From the NCBI GenBank assembly GCA_019422105.1, contig JAHZDZ010000009.1, forward strand, positions 1-64,000: a DNA stretch of 64,000 bases, given 5' to 3'. A program made the translations under genes and the position numbers. The DNA comes from Bacillota bacterium. GTDB lineage: Bacteria > Bacillota > Clostridia > Lachnospirales > Anaerotignaceae. Below, in pieces: positions 15,913 through 25,287 of the stretch; position 1 is the stretch's first letter; every line of letters starts with the position of its first letter. Below the pieces are notes generated by a model. That model made no database searches. It saw only the letters and a program-made list of their open reading frames with translations, and was not told the DNA's origin.

Positions 15913-18741
15913 TTGAATAGAGTACGAAGGGTTATTTTAACCACATTTTTTTTACTGACTTTTATTAGCCAGTGTGTATTTGCGGGTTCAGCATATCCAG
16001 GTCCGTACGACGTGGACAACGGAATGGGGGATACTGTTCAGGTAATGCACTACGGAAACCAAGATTTTTTAATTGAAACAGACATGGACGGAAACCTTGT
16101 GATACGTGATGATGAGGGTATACTCAGATATATGATAAAGAATGACGATGGAGAATACGCCCTTGGTCTTAGCGTGTCTGACAGAAATGGCACAGACGTA
16201 GGTGATAAAGTAGTAAACCGCAACACTTCTGATGACAAGACTTGGGCGGAAGCGGTGGAACTTTTAAAAAGCGGTATCTCCATATTTAACAGCGAGGATG
16301 ACTTGATATGGTTTCCACAGCCGGATACAGACCCGCTCAGGAACAAAATAAGCAATATGGACGAAGAAAGCTATAAAAAAAGTGAGCGAGAGGAAACCGT
16401 TCCGCTTTTGATTGTCCTTGTTGATTTCAATGATGTCAAGACAACTCGCAGCGAGGAGGACTGGTCAGAGGCCATATTCGGAGAAAACGGCATAAACAGT
16501 TATTTTTTGGAAAATTCAAAGGGTGAATTTTCATTTGTTCCGGCGGATACCGGGGCAGAGGACGCAGAGGGTGTCTTGAAGGTTACACTTCCATTAGACA
16601 GACCGCTTTATGAAAAACAGACGGATGAAAGATACAAAAGTATTGAACCGGGAATATACAGCGGTACAGACGGACGGGATTACAGGCTTATCAATGACGC
16701 TTCCCTGTACGCTTATGCCATCAACGCAGTGGACGAGCAGCATGAGGAGATAGATTTCGGAAAGTATGAAAAAAATGGAGACGGTTATCTGGACACCAAC
16801 GAGTTGGCGGTGGTTACAATAATGGCCGGATATGAGGCATCAACACTGGCTGACCCCCAGGACCAGCCGGCTAGTTGGTGTCATCGCTGGGCTATTTGTT
16901 ATTTTGACAACGGCGACGGTAGCCTTGACCCGGATATTACACAGCAGGTTACATTGGACGGTGTGGGTTTGAGTGAACATTTACAGGTAGGTGAGATATT
17001 GGATTTTAAATCCTCCATTGGGAAAGAAGTGTATGCGCAGATGGGGGTGTTTTGCCATGAGCTGGCACATTATTTTGGAGCTGACGATTTATATGATATA
17101 CACTATGCACTTACAAATCGTATGAATGTATATTATATGACGCTTATGGGAGATGGAGAATGGGGATTTACGGAAGAAAGTCCTGTACCAGGCTCTGCGC
17201 CTACGCATATTGACCCTTTAAATAAACTGGCGGTTGGATTTTGTGAGCCGATTAAGGTGATGGAAAGCGGAGAATACACACTTTATCCGGCTTCAAGTGT
17301 GAATTATAACATTTTAATGTTTGACACCAATGATGAAAACATCAGCTATCTCATTGAGAACAGACAGTCAAGCGGTTTTGATTCTGCTTTGGGATACATG
17401 TACGGCGAGGAGCAAAACGGCGGAATCGTTGTATGGAGAATGAATAAAGCTATCATTGAGCAGTATTGGGAGAAAAATGAGATTAATTCCATTGCGGAGG
17501 ATTATGGGTTTATCCCGGTTTTTGCCGATGGAGTTTACTCGACTCTTCCAATGTGGAGTTCTGATTCAATAGATGTGGGATATTACGATGAAACAGCCTT
17601 TCCGGATATACAATTCCCAAGCGAAAAAACACATTACAATATGATTCTCCAGGAGCAGAACCCTATGATTGCCTTAAGTGTTGACAGAAACGCTGACGCT
17701 GACGGAAGTGTGACTTTTGACGTTATAATGGGTGATGTTACGGAGAAGCCTGTATTAAAGAATGATGATGCTTTTATTAAAGATGGAGACACAGGCTCAA
17801 CGGTAACATTTAAGTTGGAGAAAATCAGCTATACTGATGAGGCTGAATGGAAGGTATACAGTGATGTCAGAACTGATACAGAAACAGAAAATGTAGATGT
17901 GGAGTATGATAGCATCTCAGGCGAACTTAGACTTATAAGCAGTATGGGCATTTCGGCGGGGGATTATTGGGTAAGCGTGAAAGAAACCGGTTTATATGAA
18001 AGTATGCCGATAAAAATAAAAGTGAAAGATGCGGTTAAAAAGGAAAACTCTTCTGACATCAGTAGCTCTGACAGTTACTATAAGGCGAAGGAAAAATCTA
18101 AAAAAGAGGATATTGATACAGAAGAGAATAAGCCGGAAGATGTGGATATAAATAAATCATTAGAAGGTATCAAACAGGCGAAGTTTATGGATGTTCCTAC
18201 GGACAGATGGTCAGCCGAGGCAATAGAGCTGTTTGCGGAAAAAGGTTTTATTTCAGGCATGGGAAATGGAAAATTTGAACCTGAGCGTAAAATAAGCAGA
18301 GCAGAATTTGTGACTATTTTGGCGGGTATATTTAAAAATTACGACATAAAAATTGACGACAGAATAAATAAATTCAGTGATGTTTCAGAAGATTCATGGT
18401 ATTACGAAAATGTACTATGGGCTGTGGAGAATGAAATTACAAGGGGTATTGAGTATAACATGTTCGGACCTGATTTGGAAATTTCCCGTCAGGATATGGC
18501 GGTTATGCTTGCTCGGGTGGCAATTGCCTATGGAGAATTAACGGAGATTAATGAGGACATTGCATTTACGGATTTCGATGATATAGCCGGATATGCAAAG
18601 AACTCAGTATCTCTGCTTGGTAAAGCAGGGGTAATAAACGGTATGGCTGACGGCAGGTTTGCTCCATTTGAAACAGTATCAAGGGAACAGGCCGTTGTTA
18701 TGCTTGGAAATCTTTTAAAATCAATAAACTATCAGGTTTAA
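15913..18741 (+). CDS. Secreted M6-family (immune inhibitor A-like) metalloprotease with C-terminal SLH domains
   Basis: 942 aa. The signal peptide is residues ~1-25 (hydrophobic, ending VFAGSA). A propeptide-like region is followed by an M6 catalytic domain. The zinc motif HELAH (H382-H386) lies in VFCHELAHYFGADDLYD, with a downstream NRMNVYYMTLMG segment that fits the M6 Met-turn region. Beta-rich domains and an acidic Lys/Glu/Ser linker (about 690-755) follow, then SLH repeats (FMDVPTDRWSAEAIELF, FSDVSEDSWYYENVLW, FTDFDDIAGYAKNSV). It is probably a surface-anchored protease. The start TTG 15913 has only a weak site (GGATGATAAG). The gene lies 45 nt after the LRR-SLH gene and is probably co-transcribed with it. 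Confidence 0.88.
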   Translation: MNRVRRVILTTFFLLTFISQCVFAGSAYPGPYDVDNGMGDTVQVMHYGNQDFLIETDMDGNLVIRDDEGILRYMIKNDDGEYALGLSVSDRNGTDVGDKVVNRNTSDDKTWAEAVELLKSGISIFNSEDDLIWFPQPDTDPLRNKISNMDEESYKKSEREETVPLLIVLVDFNDVKTTRSEEDWSEAIFGENGINSYFLENSKGEFSFVPADTGAEDAEGVLKVTLPLDRPLYEKQTDERYKSIEPGIYSGTDGRDYRLINDASLYAYAINAVDEQHEEIDFGKYEKNGDGYLDTNELAVVTIMAGYEASTLADPQDQPASWCHRWAICYFDNGDGSLDPDITQQVTLDGVGLSEHLQVGEILDFKSSIGKEVYAQMGVFCHELAHYFGADDLYDIHYALTNRMNVYYMTLMGDGEWGFTEESPVPGSAPTHIDPLNKLAVGFCEPIKVMESGEYTLYPASSVNYNILMFDTNDENISYLIENRQSSGFDSALGYMYGEEQNGGIVVWRMNKAIIEQYWEKNEINSIAEDYGFIPVFADGVYSTLPMWSSDSIDVGYYDETAFPDIQFPSEKTHYNMILQEQNPMIALSVDRNADADGSVTFDVIMGDVTEKPVLKNDDAFIKDGDTGSTVTFKLEKISYTDEAEWKVYSDVRTDTETENVDVEYDSISGELRLISSMGISAGDYWVSVKETGLYESMPIKIKVKDAVKKENSSDISSSDSYYKAKEKSKKEDIDTEENKPEDVDINKSLEGIKQAKFMDVPTDRWSAEAIELFAEKGFISGMGNGKFEPERKISRAEFVTILAGIFKNYDIKIDDRINKFSDVSEDSWYYENVLWAVENEITRGIEYNMFGPDLEISRQDMAVMLARVAIAYGELTEINEDIAFTDFDDIAGYAKNSVSLLGKAGVINGMADGRFAPFETVSREQAVVMLGNLLKSINYQV

Positions 18742-18839
18742 AAACCCTGTACTTAATTTTTATATATATTTAATAGTATGTATTGATATATCCGGATTTT
18801 TCACACCCCAAAATGGTATTGTATTTTAAATTACTTTAT

Positions 18840-19225
18840 CAAGGGGGGAGTGTGTTCAAGCGGCATCATTATTGACTCATCGAGAAGACTGGAGGAAGAA
18901 TAAGGGGGTAAACAGATCCCGTCTTGTGGTGAAACGGCATAAGTTAGGGTGATAGACACAATATGTTGTGGTCTGTAAAAGAATTTGGGGACGAAAAAGA
19001 TACGATTTTACTACTGAATTTTTCCCTGTTTTCACAGATGCTAAGGGATGATTTAATAAAACAGATGGTTTCAGATGCGGTATGATTGAAAAATCATGCC
19101 GCTTTTGCTATGCCCAAAAAAAGATAAGTGGTTACAAAATAAGGTCTTTATTTTGATAACCACTATTTTATATATTTTTAATAACGCAAGAAAGGATGTG
19201 GAAGGGATAAATAAATTAGAGGGTA
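18840..19225 (+). repeat. Interspersed modular element, copy B
   Basis: The 5' part (TCATCGAGAAGACTGG, then GGGGGTAAACAGATCCCG and the GTTGTGGTCT hairpin) is almost identical to copy A and C. The central module (18978-19031) is type 2, shared with copy D and different from A and C. The 3' module is alpha, with hairpins at 19077-19102 and about 19127-19170. The tail AAAGGATGTGGAAGGGAT matches copy D, but the ATG that follows in D reads ATA here, so any gene start is lost. The rest of the 18742-19385 gap is A/T-rich with no supported ORF. Confidence 0.85.
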
Positions 19226-19385
19226 AGAAAAAATAATATTGAATGTTATTTCATCATTATAAAAACTATCAAAAGCGTAAGTTTTTAAATAATTGTGTCT
19301 AATAAGATATTAAATTATAATGAAACCATAGTAGCTGCTATATGTTGTTTCGTCAATGAAAGAGTATGTCGAAGGAGGAATCATT

Positions 19386-20255
19386 ATGAATAATAGATTT
19401 GGATTGATTGGTATTCCTTATGATTGGGGCAACTCAGGATGTAGAGCAGGCGCAAGGTTTGGCCCGGAGGCTGTAAGAAAAATTTTACCGGCCCTTCTGG
19501 AAAGAATCATTGACAATAAAGTTTATTCAATAGATCAGCATAAAATAGTAGATGCCTACGCTGACAGGTTTGTTGACTATGGTGATGTAAAGCGTATTAT
19601 TTATGACACTCTTAAAATGTTTGCCAACATTGAAGAAAAAGCAAAAGAGGTGCTTGAAAACGGCGATTACCTTTGCAGTGTTGGAGGTGATCATTCCGTA
19701 ACTTATCCGTTGGTAAAGGCTTTACATGACTCTTGTGAGGATGATATTGCAATACTGCAGTTTGATGGACATTTTGATTTGCTTGATGAGGGTGAGGACA
19801 GAGGAAGATATTCACATTCCAGTCCTTTCAGAAGAAGCCTTGAATTGCCTCGAGTAAAAAAATTGGTACAGGTTGGAATCAGGGGATATAACTATCCAAG
19901 CTATGACAAAGTTTTTGAGGAGAATCCTATTGTACAGTTTACTTCTTATGAGGTCCATGATATGGGCGCAAATACAGCAGCGGAAAAAATATTTGAAGAG
20001 CTAAAGTCATTTAAAAAGGTATATATTTCTATCTGTATAGATGGATTTGATCCGACCTATGCTCCTGCCTGTAGCTTGGAAGAGCCATTTGGGCTCACGC
20101 CCCATCAGGTTCTTACGATACTGAATAAAACATTCCCCATATCCTGCGGTTTTGACATTTGTGAGATAACACCTATTGCAGACCCGAATGGGAGAACAGC
20201 ATCAATGGCAGCCAGACTGATTTTTGATGACTTTATCTGTCAGTGTAATAAATGA
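19386..20255 (+). CDS. Ureohydrolase (arginase/agmatinase/formiminoglutamase) family protein with an Asp-to-Cys change at a metal site
   Basis: 289 aa, the normal length for the fold. Metal motifs: GGDHS (H103), DGHFD (D127, H129, D131) and SICIDGFDP. In characterised ureohydrolases the last motif reads S-x-D-x-D-x-x-D-P, both first aspartates binding manganese. Here the first is Cys217 (TGT codon) and D219 is kept. The family hydrolyses guanidino or formimino groups to urea or formamide. The loss of one bridging Asp may mean altered metal content, altered activity or a non-catalytic homologue. The start at 19386 is set by AAGGAGG at 19373. It lies 41 nt upstream of a BCCT transporter, so the substrate may be an imported zwitterion. 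Confidence 0.85.
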   Translation: MNNRFGLIGIPYDWGNSGCRAGARFGPEAVRKILPALLERIIDNKVYSIDQHKIVDAYADRFVDYGDVKRIIYDTLKMFANIEEKAKEVLENGDYLCSVGGDHSVTYPLVKALHDSCEDDIAILQFDGHFDLLDEGEDRGRYSHSSPFRRSLELPRVKKLVQVGIRGYNYPSYDKVFEENPIVQFTSYEVHDMGANTAAEKIFEELKSFKKVYISICIDGFDPTYAPACSLEEPFGLTPHQVLTILNKTFPISCGFDICEITPIADPNGRTASMAARLIFDDFICQCNK

Positions 20256-20296
20256 TTGGGGGTTTAAAATCTGTATAGTAAAGGGAGTGATGAAAG

Positions 20297-21862
20297 GTGA
20301 AGGAGAGAAAAATAGATATTGGCATTATATTGGCCAGTATTCTGCTGACAACTCTTGCGGTAATAGTTTTACTTGTTTATACAGATAAAACAATGGCAAT
20401 TGTTAATACGATTTGGAACTTTGTGTTAACGAAAACAACATCAATATTGTTGATCGGAGCATTATTTATACTTATGTTTATGATTTGGCTTGGTTTTTCA
20501 AAATATGGAAATATCAGGCTGGGAAAAGAAAAACCAGAATTTTCAAAGTGGAAAGTATTTGTAATGATTTTTTCAGCTACATATGGAGCTTCTGCTATGT
20601 ACTGGTGTATGACAGAGGCGATGTTTTACTATGAATATTCATTTTACGGCGAAGCGGCAAGAAGTGCGGCGGCGGCAGAATGGGCACTGGCATACAATTT
20701 TATGCATTGGGGACCTACATCGTGGGCACTTTACCCTATGTGTGCTATTCCGGTTGTTTATACGTTTTATCTCCGGAAAAAACGTTCGCTTAAGCTTAGT
20801 GATGTATGTAATGAACTGTATGATAACAAGACGCCTAATTGGGGGAGGAAAGCCATTGATATCGTTTATATACTCTCCTGCTTTGGCGCCTGCGCCATAA
20901 GCCTTGGGCTTAGTATTCCCATGATTGCAAAGCTTCTTTCAGGAGCCTTTGGCATTCAGGAATCTCTGGCGCTGAATATAGGAATCATTATAGCGATTGC
21001 TCTGGTATTTTCATTCTCTTCTTATATTGGTCTCAGCAAGGGAATGGCAAACCTAAGCACAGCAAATGCCTGGGTATTTATAGCTTTTCTTATATTTGTT
21101 TTGTTTGTAAATGGTCCAATTGTTACACTGGATAGAATTACAAATTCATTGGGTTTACTTTTCAATAATTATATCAGGATGAGCCTATGGACAGATCCGA
21201 TAAATAGTGGAGGGTTTCCTCAGAGTTGGACAGCTTTTTATTGGGTGTATGTTTTTATTTTTGCACCGGGAATGGGTATTTTTATTGCCCGTATTATGAA
21301 AGGATATACGATTAAGGAGATGGTATGGCTTTCATTGATATTTGGTTCCCTTGGATGCTTTGCGATGCATGGTATTTGCCAGACATACGCAATCAATACA
21401 CAGCTTGCGGGAAGTATTCCCATTGCAGATATGATTAACAGCGGTCTGGACAATGAGGCTATCGTAGCAATGATTCAGGCTATGCCCTTTGGCACTATGG
21501 CACTAATCGCTTTTACCATCGTTGCGCTGTTGTTTATGGCTACCACAGTAGACTCAAATTCATTTACACTCGCTACGCTTGTCAGTCGCAAGCTTGACAA
21601 AGAAGGGAATCCTTCCCCTTTGGTGCGTTTGTTGTGGTGTGCAATCCTTGCGGCTATTCCCCTTGCGCTTACAATCATCAAAGCGCCGATGAATACATTG
21701 AAAACAATAGCTTTTATTGTAGCCATTCCCCTTGGCATAGTCCTTGCCGTTATGACCGCACGAACAATGAAAATGCTTAAGAAGGATTATGGGGATAAAG
21801 ATAAGCAGCAGATTGCGGCGTTATTTGCAACAGGTGATGAAAAAATTGCAACTAAAAACTGA
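20297..21862 (+). CDS. BCCT-family (betaine/carnitine/choline) transporter
   Basis: 521 aa with about 12 hydrophobic segments. It has the conserved aromatic core of the BCCT family (YWCMTEAMFYY near residue 105, and FYWVYVFIFAPGMGIFIARI near residue 315). The family moves trimethylammonium or other zwitterionic compounds by sodium or proton symport or by exchange. The start is GTG 20297 after AAAGGGAGTGATGAAAG. It lies between a ureohydrolase-like gene and a PLP lyase gene on the same strand. A hairpin at 21871-21894 separates it from the latter. The substrate is not evident from sequence. Confidence 0.9.
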   Translation: MKERKIDIGIILASILLTTLAVIVLLVYTDKTMAIVNTIWNFVLTKTTSILLIGALFILMFMIWLGFSKYGNIRLGKEKPEFSKWKVFVMIFSATYGASAMYWCMTEAMFYYEYSFYGEAARSAAAAEWALAYNFMHWGPTSWALYPMCAIPVVYTFYLRKKRSLKLSDVCNELYDNKTPNWGRKAIDIVYILSCFGACAISLGLSIPMIAKLLSGAFGIQESLALNIGIIIAIALVFSFSSYIGLSKGMANLSTANAWVFIAFLIFVLFVNGPIVTLDRITNSLGLLFNNYIRMSLWTDPINSGGFPQSWTAFYWVYVFIFAPGMGIFIARIMKGYTIKEMVWLSLIFGSLGCFAMHGICQTYAINTQLAGSIPIADMINSGLDNEAIVAMIQAMPFGTMALIAFTIVALLFMATTVDSNSFTLATLVSRKLDKEGNPSPLVRLLWCAILAAIPLALTIIKAPMNTLKTIAFIVAIPLGIVLAVMTARTMKMLKKDYGDKDKQQIAALFATGDEKIATKN

Positions 21863-21870
21863 AGCTAAGA

Positions 21871-21894
21871 ATTACCGGCTGACTAGCCGGTAAT
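21871..21894 (+). terminator. Perfect intercistronic hairpin after the BCCT gene
   Basis: ATTACCGGCT and AGCCGGTAAT are perfect 10-bp arms around GACT. Only a short T/A tail follows, so partial termination or 3'-end protection is more likely than a complete stop. Confidence 0.6.
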
Positions 21895-21932
21895 ACTTAA
21901 TTATATGCAAAAACATAAGGAGAGAAGGCGAT

Positions 21933-23123
21933 ATGATGGAATATAAGGGGTTTTCAACAAGGGCAATACATTCCTTGCACAATCAAAATAACATGTACAG
22001 AGCTTTGACACAGCCGGTTTTTGCTACTACTACATATAAGTTTGACAGCTGTTCGCAGGGAGGCAGATGCTTTTCCGGGGAAGAGGAAGGATTTGTATAT
22101 TCAAGGCTTTCCAATCCCACCAATGTAGCATTAGAAGAAAGAATGGCAATACTTGAAGGCGCAGAGGCTGCTGTGGCGGTTGGTTCCGGAATGGGCGCCA
22201 TATTTTCAACAATATCATCAATTTGTTCGGAAGGGGACCACATTGTTTCGGATAAAACATTGTATGGAGGTACATATTCTATACTGACTCAGGCCATGGA
22301 TCGGTTTGGAGTGGAAACAAGTCTTATTGATATTAATAACACTGCAAATCTAAAAAAAGTTATTAAAAAAAATACAAAAATTGTTTACTTTGAGACACCG
22401 ATTAACCCGATAATGAAAGTTACAGATATCTTTAACGTTGCTCAAGCTGTTCATAAAATCAATCCGAATATTAAAGTAGTAGTAGATAACACTTTTGCAA
22501 CGCCATATCTGCAAAATCCATTAAATCTGGGTGCAGATATTGTAATACATTCAGCAACAAAATATATAAACGGACATGGTGATGTAATAGCCGGTATTGT
22601 TGCTGGAAGCAAAAAAGATATAAAAAATATAAGGGAAATTGGCCTTAATGCTATAGCGGGATGTGTGCTTGGTGCATGGGATGCGTATTTAATTATAAGA
22701 GGTCTTAAAACATTGTCTATCCGCATGGAAAAACATTGTGAAAATGCGATGAAGGTAGCAAAATTTCTGGAGCAAAAAGCTGAAGTGGATAAAGTATATT
22801 ATCCGGGGCTTGAAACCCATGAGAGTCATGAAATTGCTGCCAAGCAAATGAGACTGTACGGCGGTCTGGTTTCTTTTGAATTAAAAGGCGGAAAAAAGGA
22901 AGCAATGAAATTGCTTGATAACTTAAAGCTGTGTTCAATTGCTGTAAGTCTGGGTGATGCGGAAACGTTGGTTGAACATCCCGCTTCTATGTCACATAGT
23001 CAGTATTCTCACAGCGAGTTAAAGGACGCAGACATCCCGGAGGGATTAATTCGTATGTCTGTTGGTCTTGAGGAAATAGAGGATATATTAGCGGATCTGG
23101 AACAAAGCTTCAATTTATTATAA
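21933..23123 (+). CDS. Cys/Met metabolism PLP-dependent enzyme, methionine gamma-lyase-like
   Basis: 396 aa, cystathionine gamma-synthase-like family. The Schiff-base lysine is K210 in HSATKYINGHGD; the phosphate-binding YSR is at about residues 56-58. Overall it looks most like methionine gamma-lyases (degradation of Met or S-methyl compounds to a 2-oxo acid, ammonia and a thiol). The position of the Cys important in Pseudomonas MGL (motif YGCT) is Gly113 here (YGGT), so the substrate range may differ: cystathionine gamma-lyase or homocysteine desulfhydrase activity is possible. The start is ATG 21933 or 21936 after AGGAGAGAAGG. It is followed by a LysR gene. Confidence 0.85.
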   Translation: MMEYKGFSTRAIHSLHNQNNMYRALTQPVFATTTYKFDSCSQGGRCFSGEEEGFVYSRLSNPTNVALEERMAILEGAEAAVAVGSGMGAIFSTISSICSEGDHIVSDKTLYGGTYSILTQAMDRFGVETSLIDINNTANLKKVIKKNTKIVYFETPINPIMKVTDIFNVAQAVHKINPNIKVVVDNTFATPYLQNPLNLGADIVIHSATKYINGHGDVIAGIVAGSKKDIKNIREIGLNAIAGCVLGAWDAYLIIRGLKTLSIRMEKHCENAMKVAKFLEQKAEVDKVYYPGLETHESHEIAAKQMRLYGGLVSFELKGGKKEAMKLLDNLKLCSIAVSLGDAETLVEHPASMSHSQYSHSELKDADIPEGLIRMSVGLEEIEDILADLEQSFNLL

Positions 23124-23164
23124 AAAATGAATAGATAACAGCAACCGAAATGAGGTGTAAGTCG

Positions 23165-24094
23165 GTGAGAAATATCAGGCATATTCAATATCTGGTTTTA
23201 ACTGCGGAATATGGTTCGTATGCTACAGCTGCGAAAGCTTTATTTATATCGGAGCCCAGCCTTTGGAAAGCAATAAAGGATATTGAAAAGGAGTACGGAA
23301 TAACGGTATTTAAAAAATCATCTCGTAGCCTTACAGTTACGGAAGAGGGTAAAGAATTTCTGATATTTGCTCAAAAATTGTTGGATCAGATGAATTTTAT
23401 TGATGAATATTATGAAGATAAAAAGAAGAATAATTCAACATGCTTTTTTGTTTCTTCACAGCATTATCATTTTGTAGTAACCGCGTTTCAGAGGATGCTG
23501 CTGGATTTGAAAGACAGATATAATGTTGGAATCAGGGAAGGCGAAACGATAGATATATTTGCTGATGTATCTCAAGGTTTTAGTGATATAGGTGTTATAT
23601 ATATCAGCAATTCCAGTGAAAAATATATGAGACAGGTATTGAAAAATAGAAATTTAGAATTTACAAAATTAAAAACCTGTAAGTCATGTGTATATATATC
23701 GAAAAAAAGCCCTCTTGCGAAAAAGAAAACTATTAAGATAGAGGACTTACAGGGCATGACTTTTGTTTATTTCCAACAAAAAAAGAGTACTTTGAAAGGC
23801 TTTTCAGAAGAGGTGATTGATGAACAGTCCTTTGCAAAAAGGGTCGGGATTAGTGACAAAGACGCTATGGAAGATATTATATCAGGCAACCCCAATATGT
23901 TTGGTGTGGGTACAGGCGCTTTGGTGCCTCACTCTCGCTTAAGGCTTTGTACTATTCCTTTATTTGAACAGGAGGAAATGGATATTGGTTGGATTAAGCA
24001 TGCAGACAGGACATTAAATGATACGGCAAAATTATTTTTAAAGTATCTTGATATTGCTATATTAAATAGCTTTGCTTTAAAAAATGAAGTGTAG
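23165..24094 (+). CDS. LysR-family transcriptional regulator
   Basis: About 309 aa. The N-terminal winged helix-turn-helix (IRHIQYLVLTAEYGSYATAAKALF followed by SEPSLWKAIKDIEKEYG) is typical, as is the LysR substrate-binding region from about residue 95. GTG 23165 is preferred over the in-frame ATG 23150 because GAGGTG lies about 7 nt before it, while nothing resembling a site precedes the ATG. Unusually for LysR it is not divergent from its likely targets. It is the last gene in line with the ureohydrolase, BCCT and PLP genes, and probably regulates them in response to the imported compound or a product. Confidence 0.85.
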   Translation: MRNIRHIQYLVLTAEYGSYATAAKALFISEPSLWKAIKDIEKEYGITVFKKSSRSLTVTEEGKEFLIFAQKLLDQMNFIDEYYEDKKKNNSTCFFVSSQHYHFVVTAFQRMLLDLKDRYNVGIREGETIDIFADVSQGFSDIGVIYISNSSEKYMRQVLKNRNLEFTKLKTCKSCVYISKKSPLAKKKTIKIEDLQGMTFVYFQQKKSTLKGFSEEVIDEQSFAKRVGISDKDAMEDIISGNPNMFGVGTGALVPHSRLRLCTIPLFEQEEMDIGWIKHADRTLNDTAKLFLKYLDIAILNSFALKNEV

Positions 24095-24123
24095 AGCAGC
24101 AAATATTGAATTTATATTATGGC

Positions 24124-24275
24124 ATTTTTAAGCCTGTTAGAATAGGCGTTTTCATAGATGGAAAATGAACAAAACAGCAGATAAGAAAGGCAGTGATGAT
24201 TGAAAAGTCATATTGCTTTTTTTATTGACCAGATGCTTAAAAAATGTAGTGTAATTTTTGATAACCATTTTTAGC
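24124..24275 (+). repeat. Interspersed modular element, partial copy C' (3' part only)
   Basis: It holds the end of central module 1 (TTTTTAAGCCTGTTAGAATAGGCG) and a beta 3' module (AATGAACAAAACAGCAGAT, a TGATTGAAAAGTCAT hairpin with T-run, and TTTTTGATAACCATTTTTAGC), all matching copies C and E. The 5' half is missing. It starts 30 nt after the LysR stop and probably supplies its terminator. Confidence 0.7.
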
Positions 24276-24329
24276 ACATAATTTTTAATTTCTGGTTTGG
24301 ATGAATCTAAGTTGATATTAGACTTTATG

Positions 24330-24660
24330 TAAGGCAAAGGGAGAAGTGGATTCTGGCGGGATCATTATTAACTCATCGAGAAGACTGGAGGAAGAATAAG
24401 GGGATAAACAGATCCCGTCTTGTGGTGAAACGGCATAAGTTAGGGTGATAGACACAATATGTTGTGGTCTGTACGTGAAAAAGCAGGGATAAATAGGGGC
24501 GGTTTTAAGCCCATAAAAATAGGCGTTTTCACAGATGCCGGAAGGTAAATGAACAAAACAGCAGATGAAAACAGCAGTGATGATTGAAAAAATCATGCTG
24601 CTTTTTTAATTGACCAGATGTTTAAAAAACATAGCGTAATTTTTGATAACCATTTTTAGC
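24330..24660 (+). repeat. Interspersed modular element, copy C
   Basis: 5' module I (nearly base-identical to A and B over about 110 nt), central module 1 (identical to A for about 60 nt, up to TTTTCACAGATGCC at 24526-24539), then the beta 3' module as in E. The terminator-like hairpin is at about 24573-24607. In this copy the first hairpin reads GGGAT-AAACAG-ATCCC, a perfect 5-bp stem. Copy D follows directly. Confidence 0.85.
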
Positions 24661-24671
24661 TTAAAATTTTT

Positions 24672-25110
24672 AAATTTTCTGTTTTCTCCTCGATTTCATC
24701 CAAGGGTAGGTTATACCCTAAAGTACGGCCAAGGGGGTAGTGGGCTCTTGTGGCATCATTATTGACTCATCGAGAAAACTGGAGGATGAATGACAGGCTA
24801 AACAGATGCCGTCTTGTGGTTTGAATGGCAAAAATGGAGGGTTGACCACAAGATGTTGTGGTTTGTAGGAGGAATTCAGGTCGGAAAAGATACTTTTTTA
24901 TTTTGAATTTCGCCTCGTTTTCACAGATGCCAAGAGATGATTTAACAAAACAGATGGTTTCAGATGCGGTATGATTGAAAAATCATGCCGCTTTTTTTAT
25001 GCCCCAAAAGTGGCTTCAAAATAAAGCAGTTATTTTGATAACCACTTTTTTATATATTTTTAAAAAATAATTTAAAAAACGAAAGAAAGGATGTGGAAGG
25101 GATGAATAAA
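24672..25110 (+). repeat. Interspersed modular element, copy D
   Basis: Starts with AAATTTTCTGTTTTCTCC, shared with partial copy F. The 5' module is type II (GGC-TAAACAGAT-GCC, then CTTGTGGTTTGAATGGC and GACCACAAGATGTTGTGGTT), as in E. The central module is type 2, as in B. The 3' module is alpha (terminator 24966-24998, second hairpin ending about 25052). The tail AAAGGATGTGGAAGGGATG leads into a short ORF. D sits in direct tandem with C' and C. Confidence 0.85.
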
Positions 25111-25287
25111 TTGTTGAAAAGAGAAAAAAAATCGCTGAAATTGGAACTTTTTTTACCGCAAAGATTGCTCAGGAAAGCTGATTTAATAAATGCTCAAAAA
25201 CTGGTTGTCAGATGCATACTGGGAGCAATTATGATTCGGGAAAGTCAGGACGCTGGAAGTGATAACCTTTTTGTAAAAAATTTTTGA
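25102..25287 (+). CDS. Short Lys/Leu-rich ORF downstream of element D (61 aa), unknown, possibly a gene remnant
   Basis: ATG 25102 (or GTG 25093) to TGA 25285-25287. The product begins MNKLLKREKKSLKLELFL and has no recognisable domain. It may be the 5' remnant of a larger gene: a similar MNK start follows element A at 12537, where it stops after 15 codons, and the start is mutated after element B. Purine-rich AAAGG and GGAAGGG lie just upstream at poor spacing. Confidence 0.3.
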   Translation: MNKLLKREKKSLKLELFLPQRLLRKADLINAQKLVVRCILGAIMIRESQDAGSDNLFVKNF

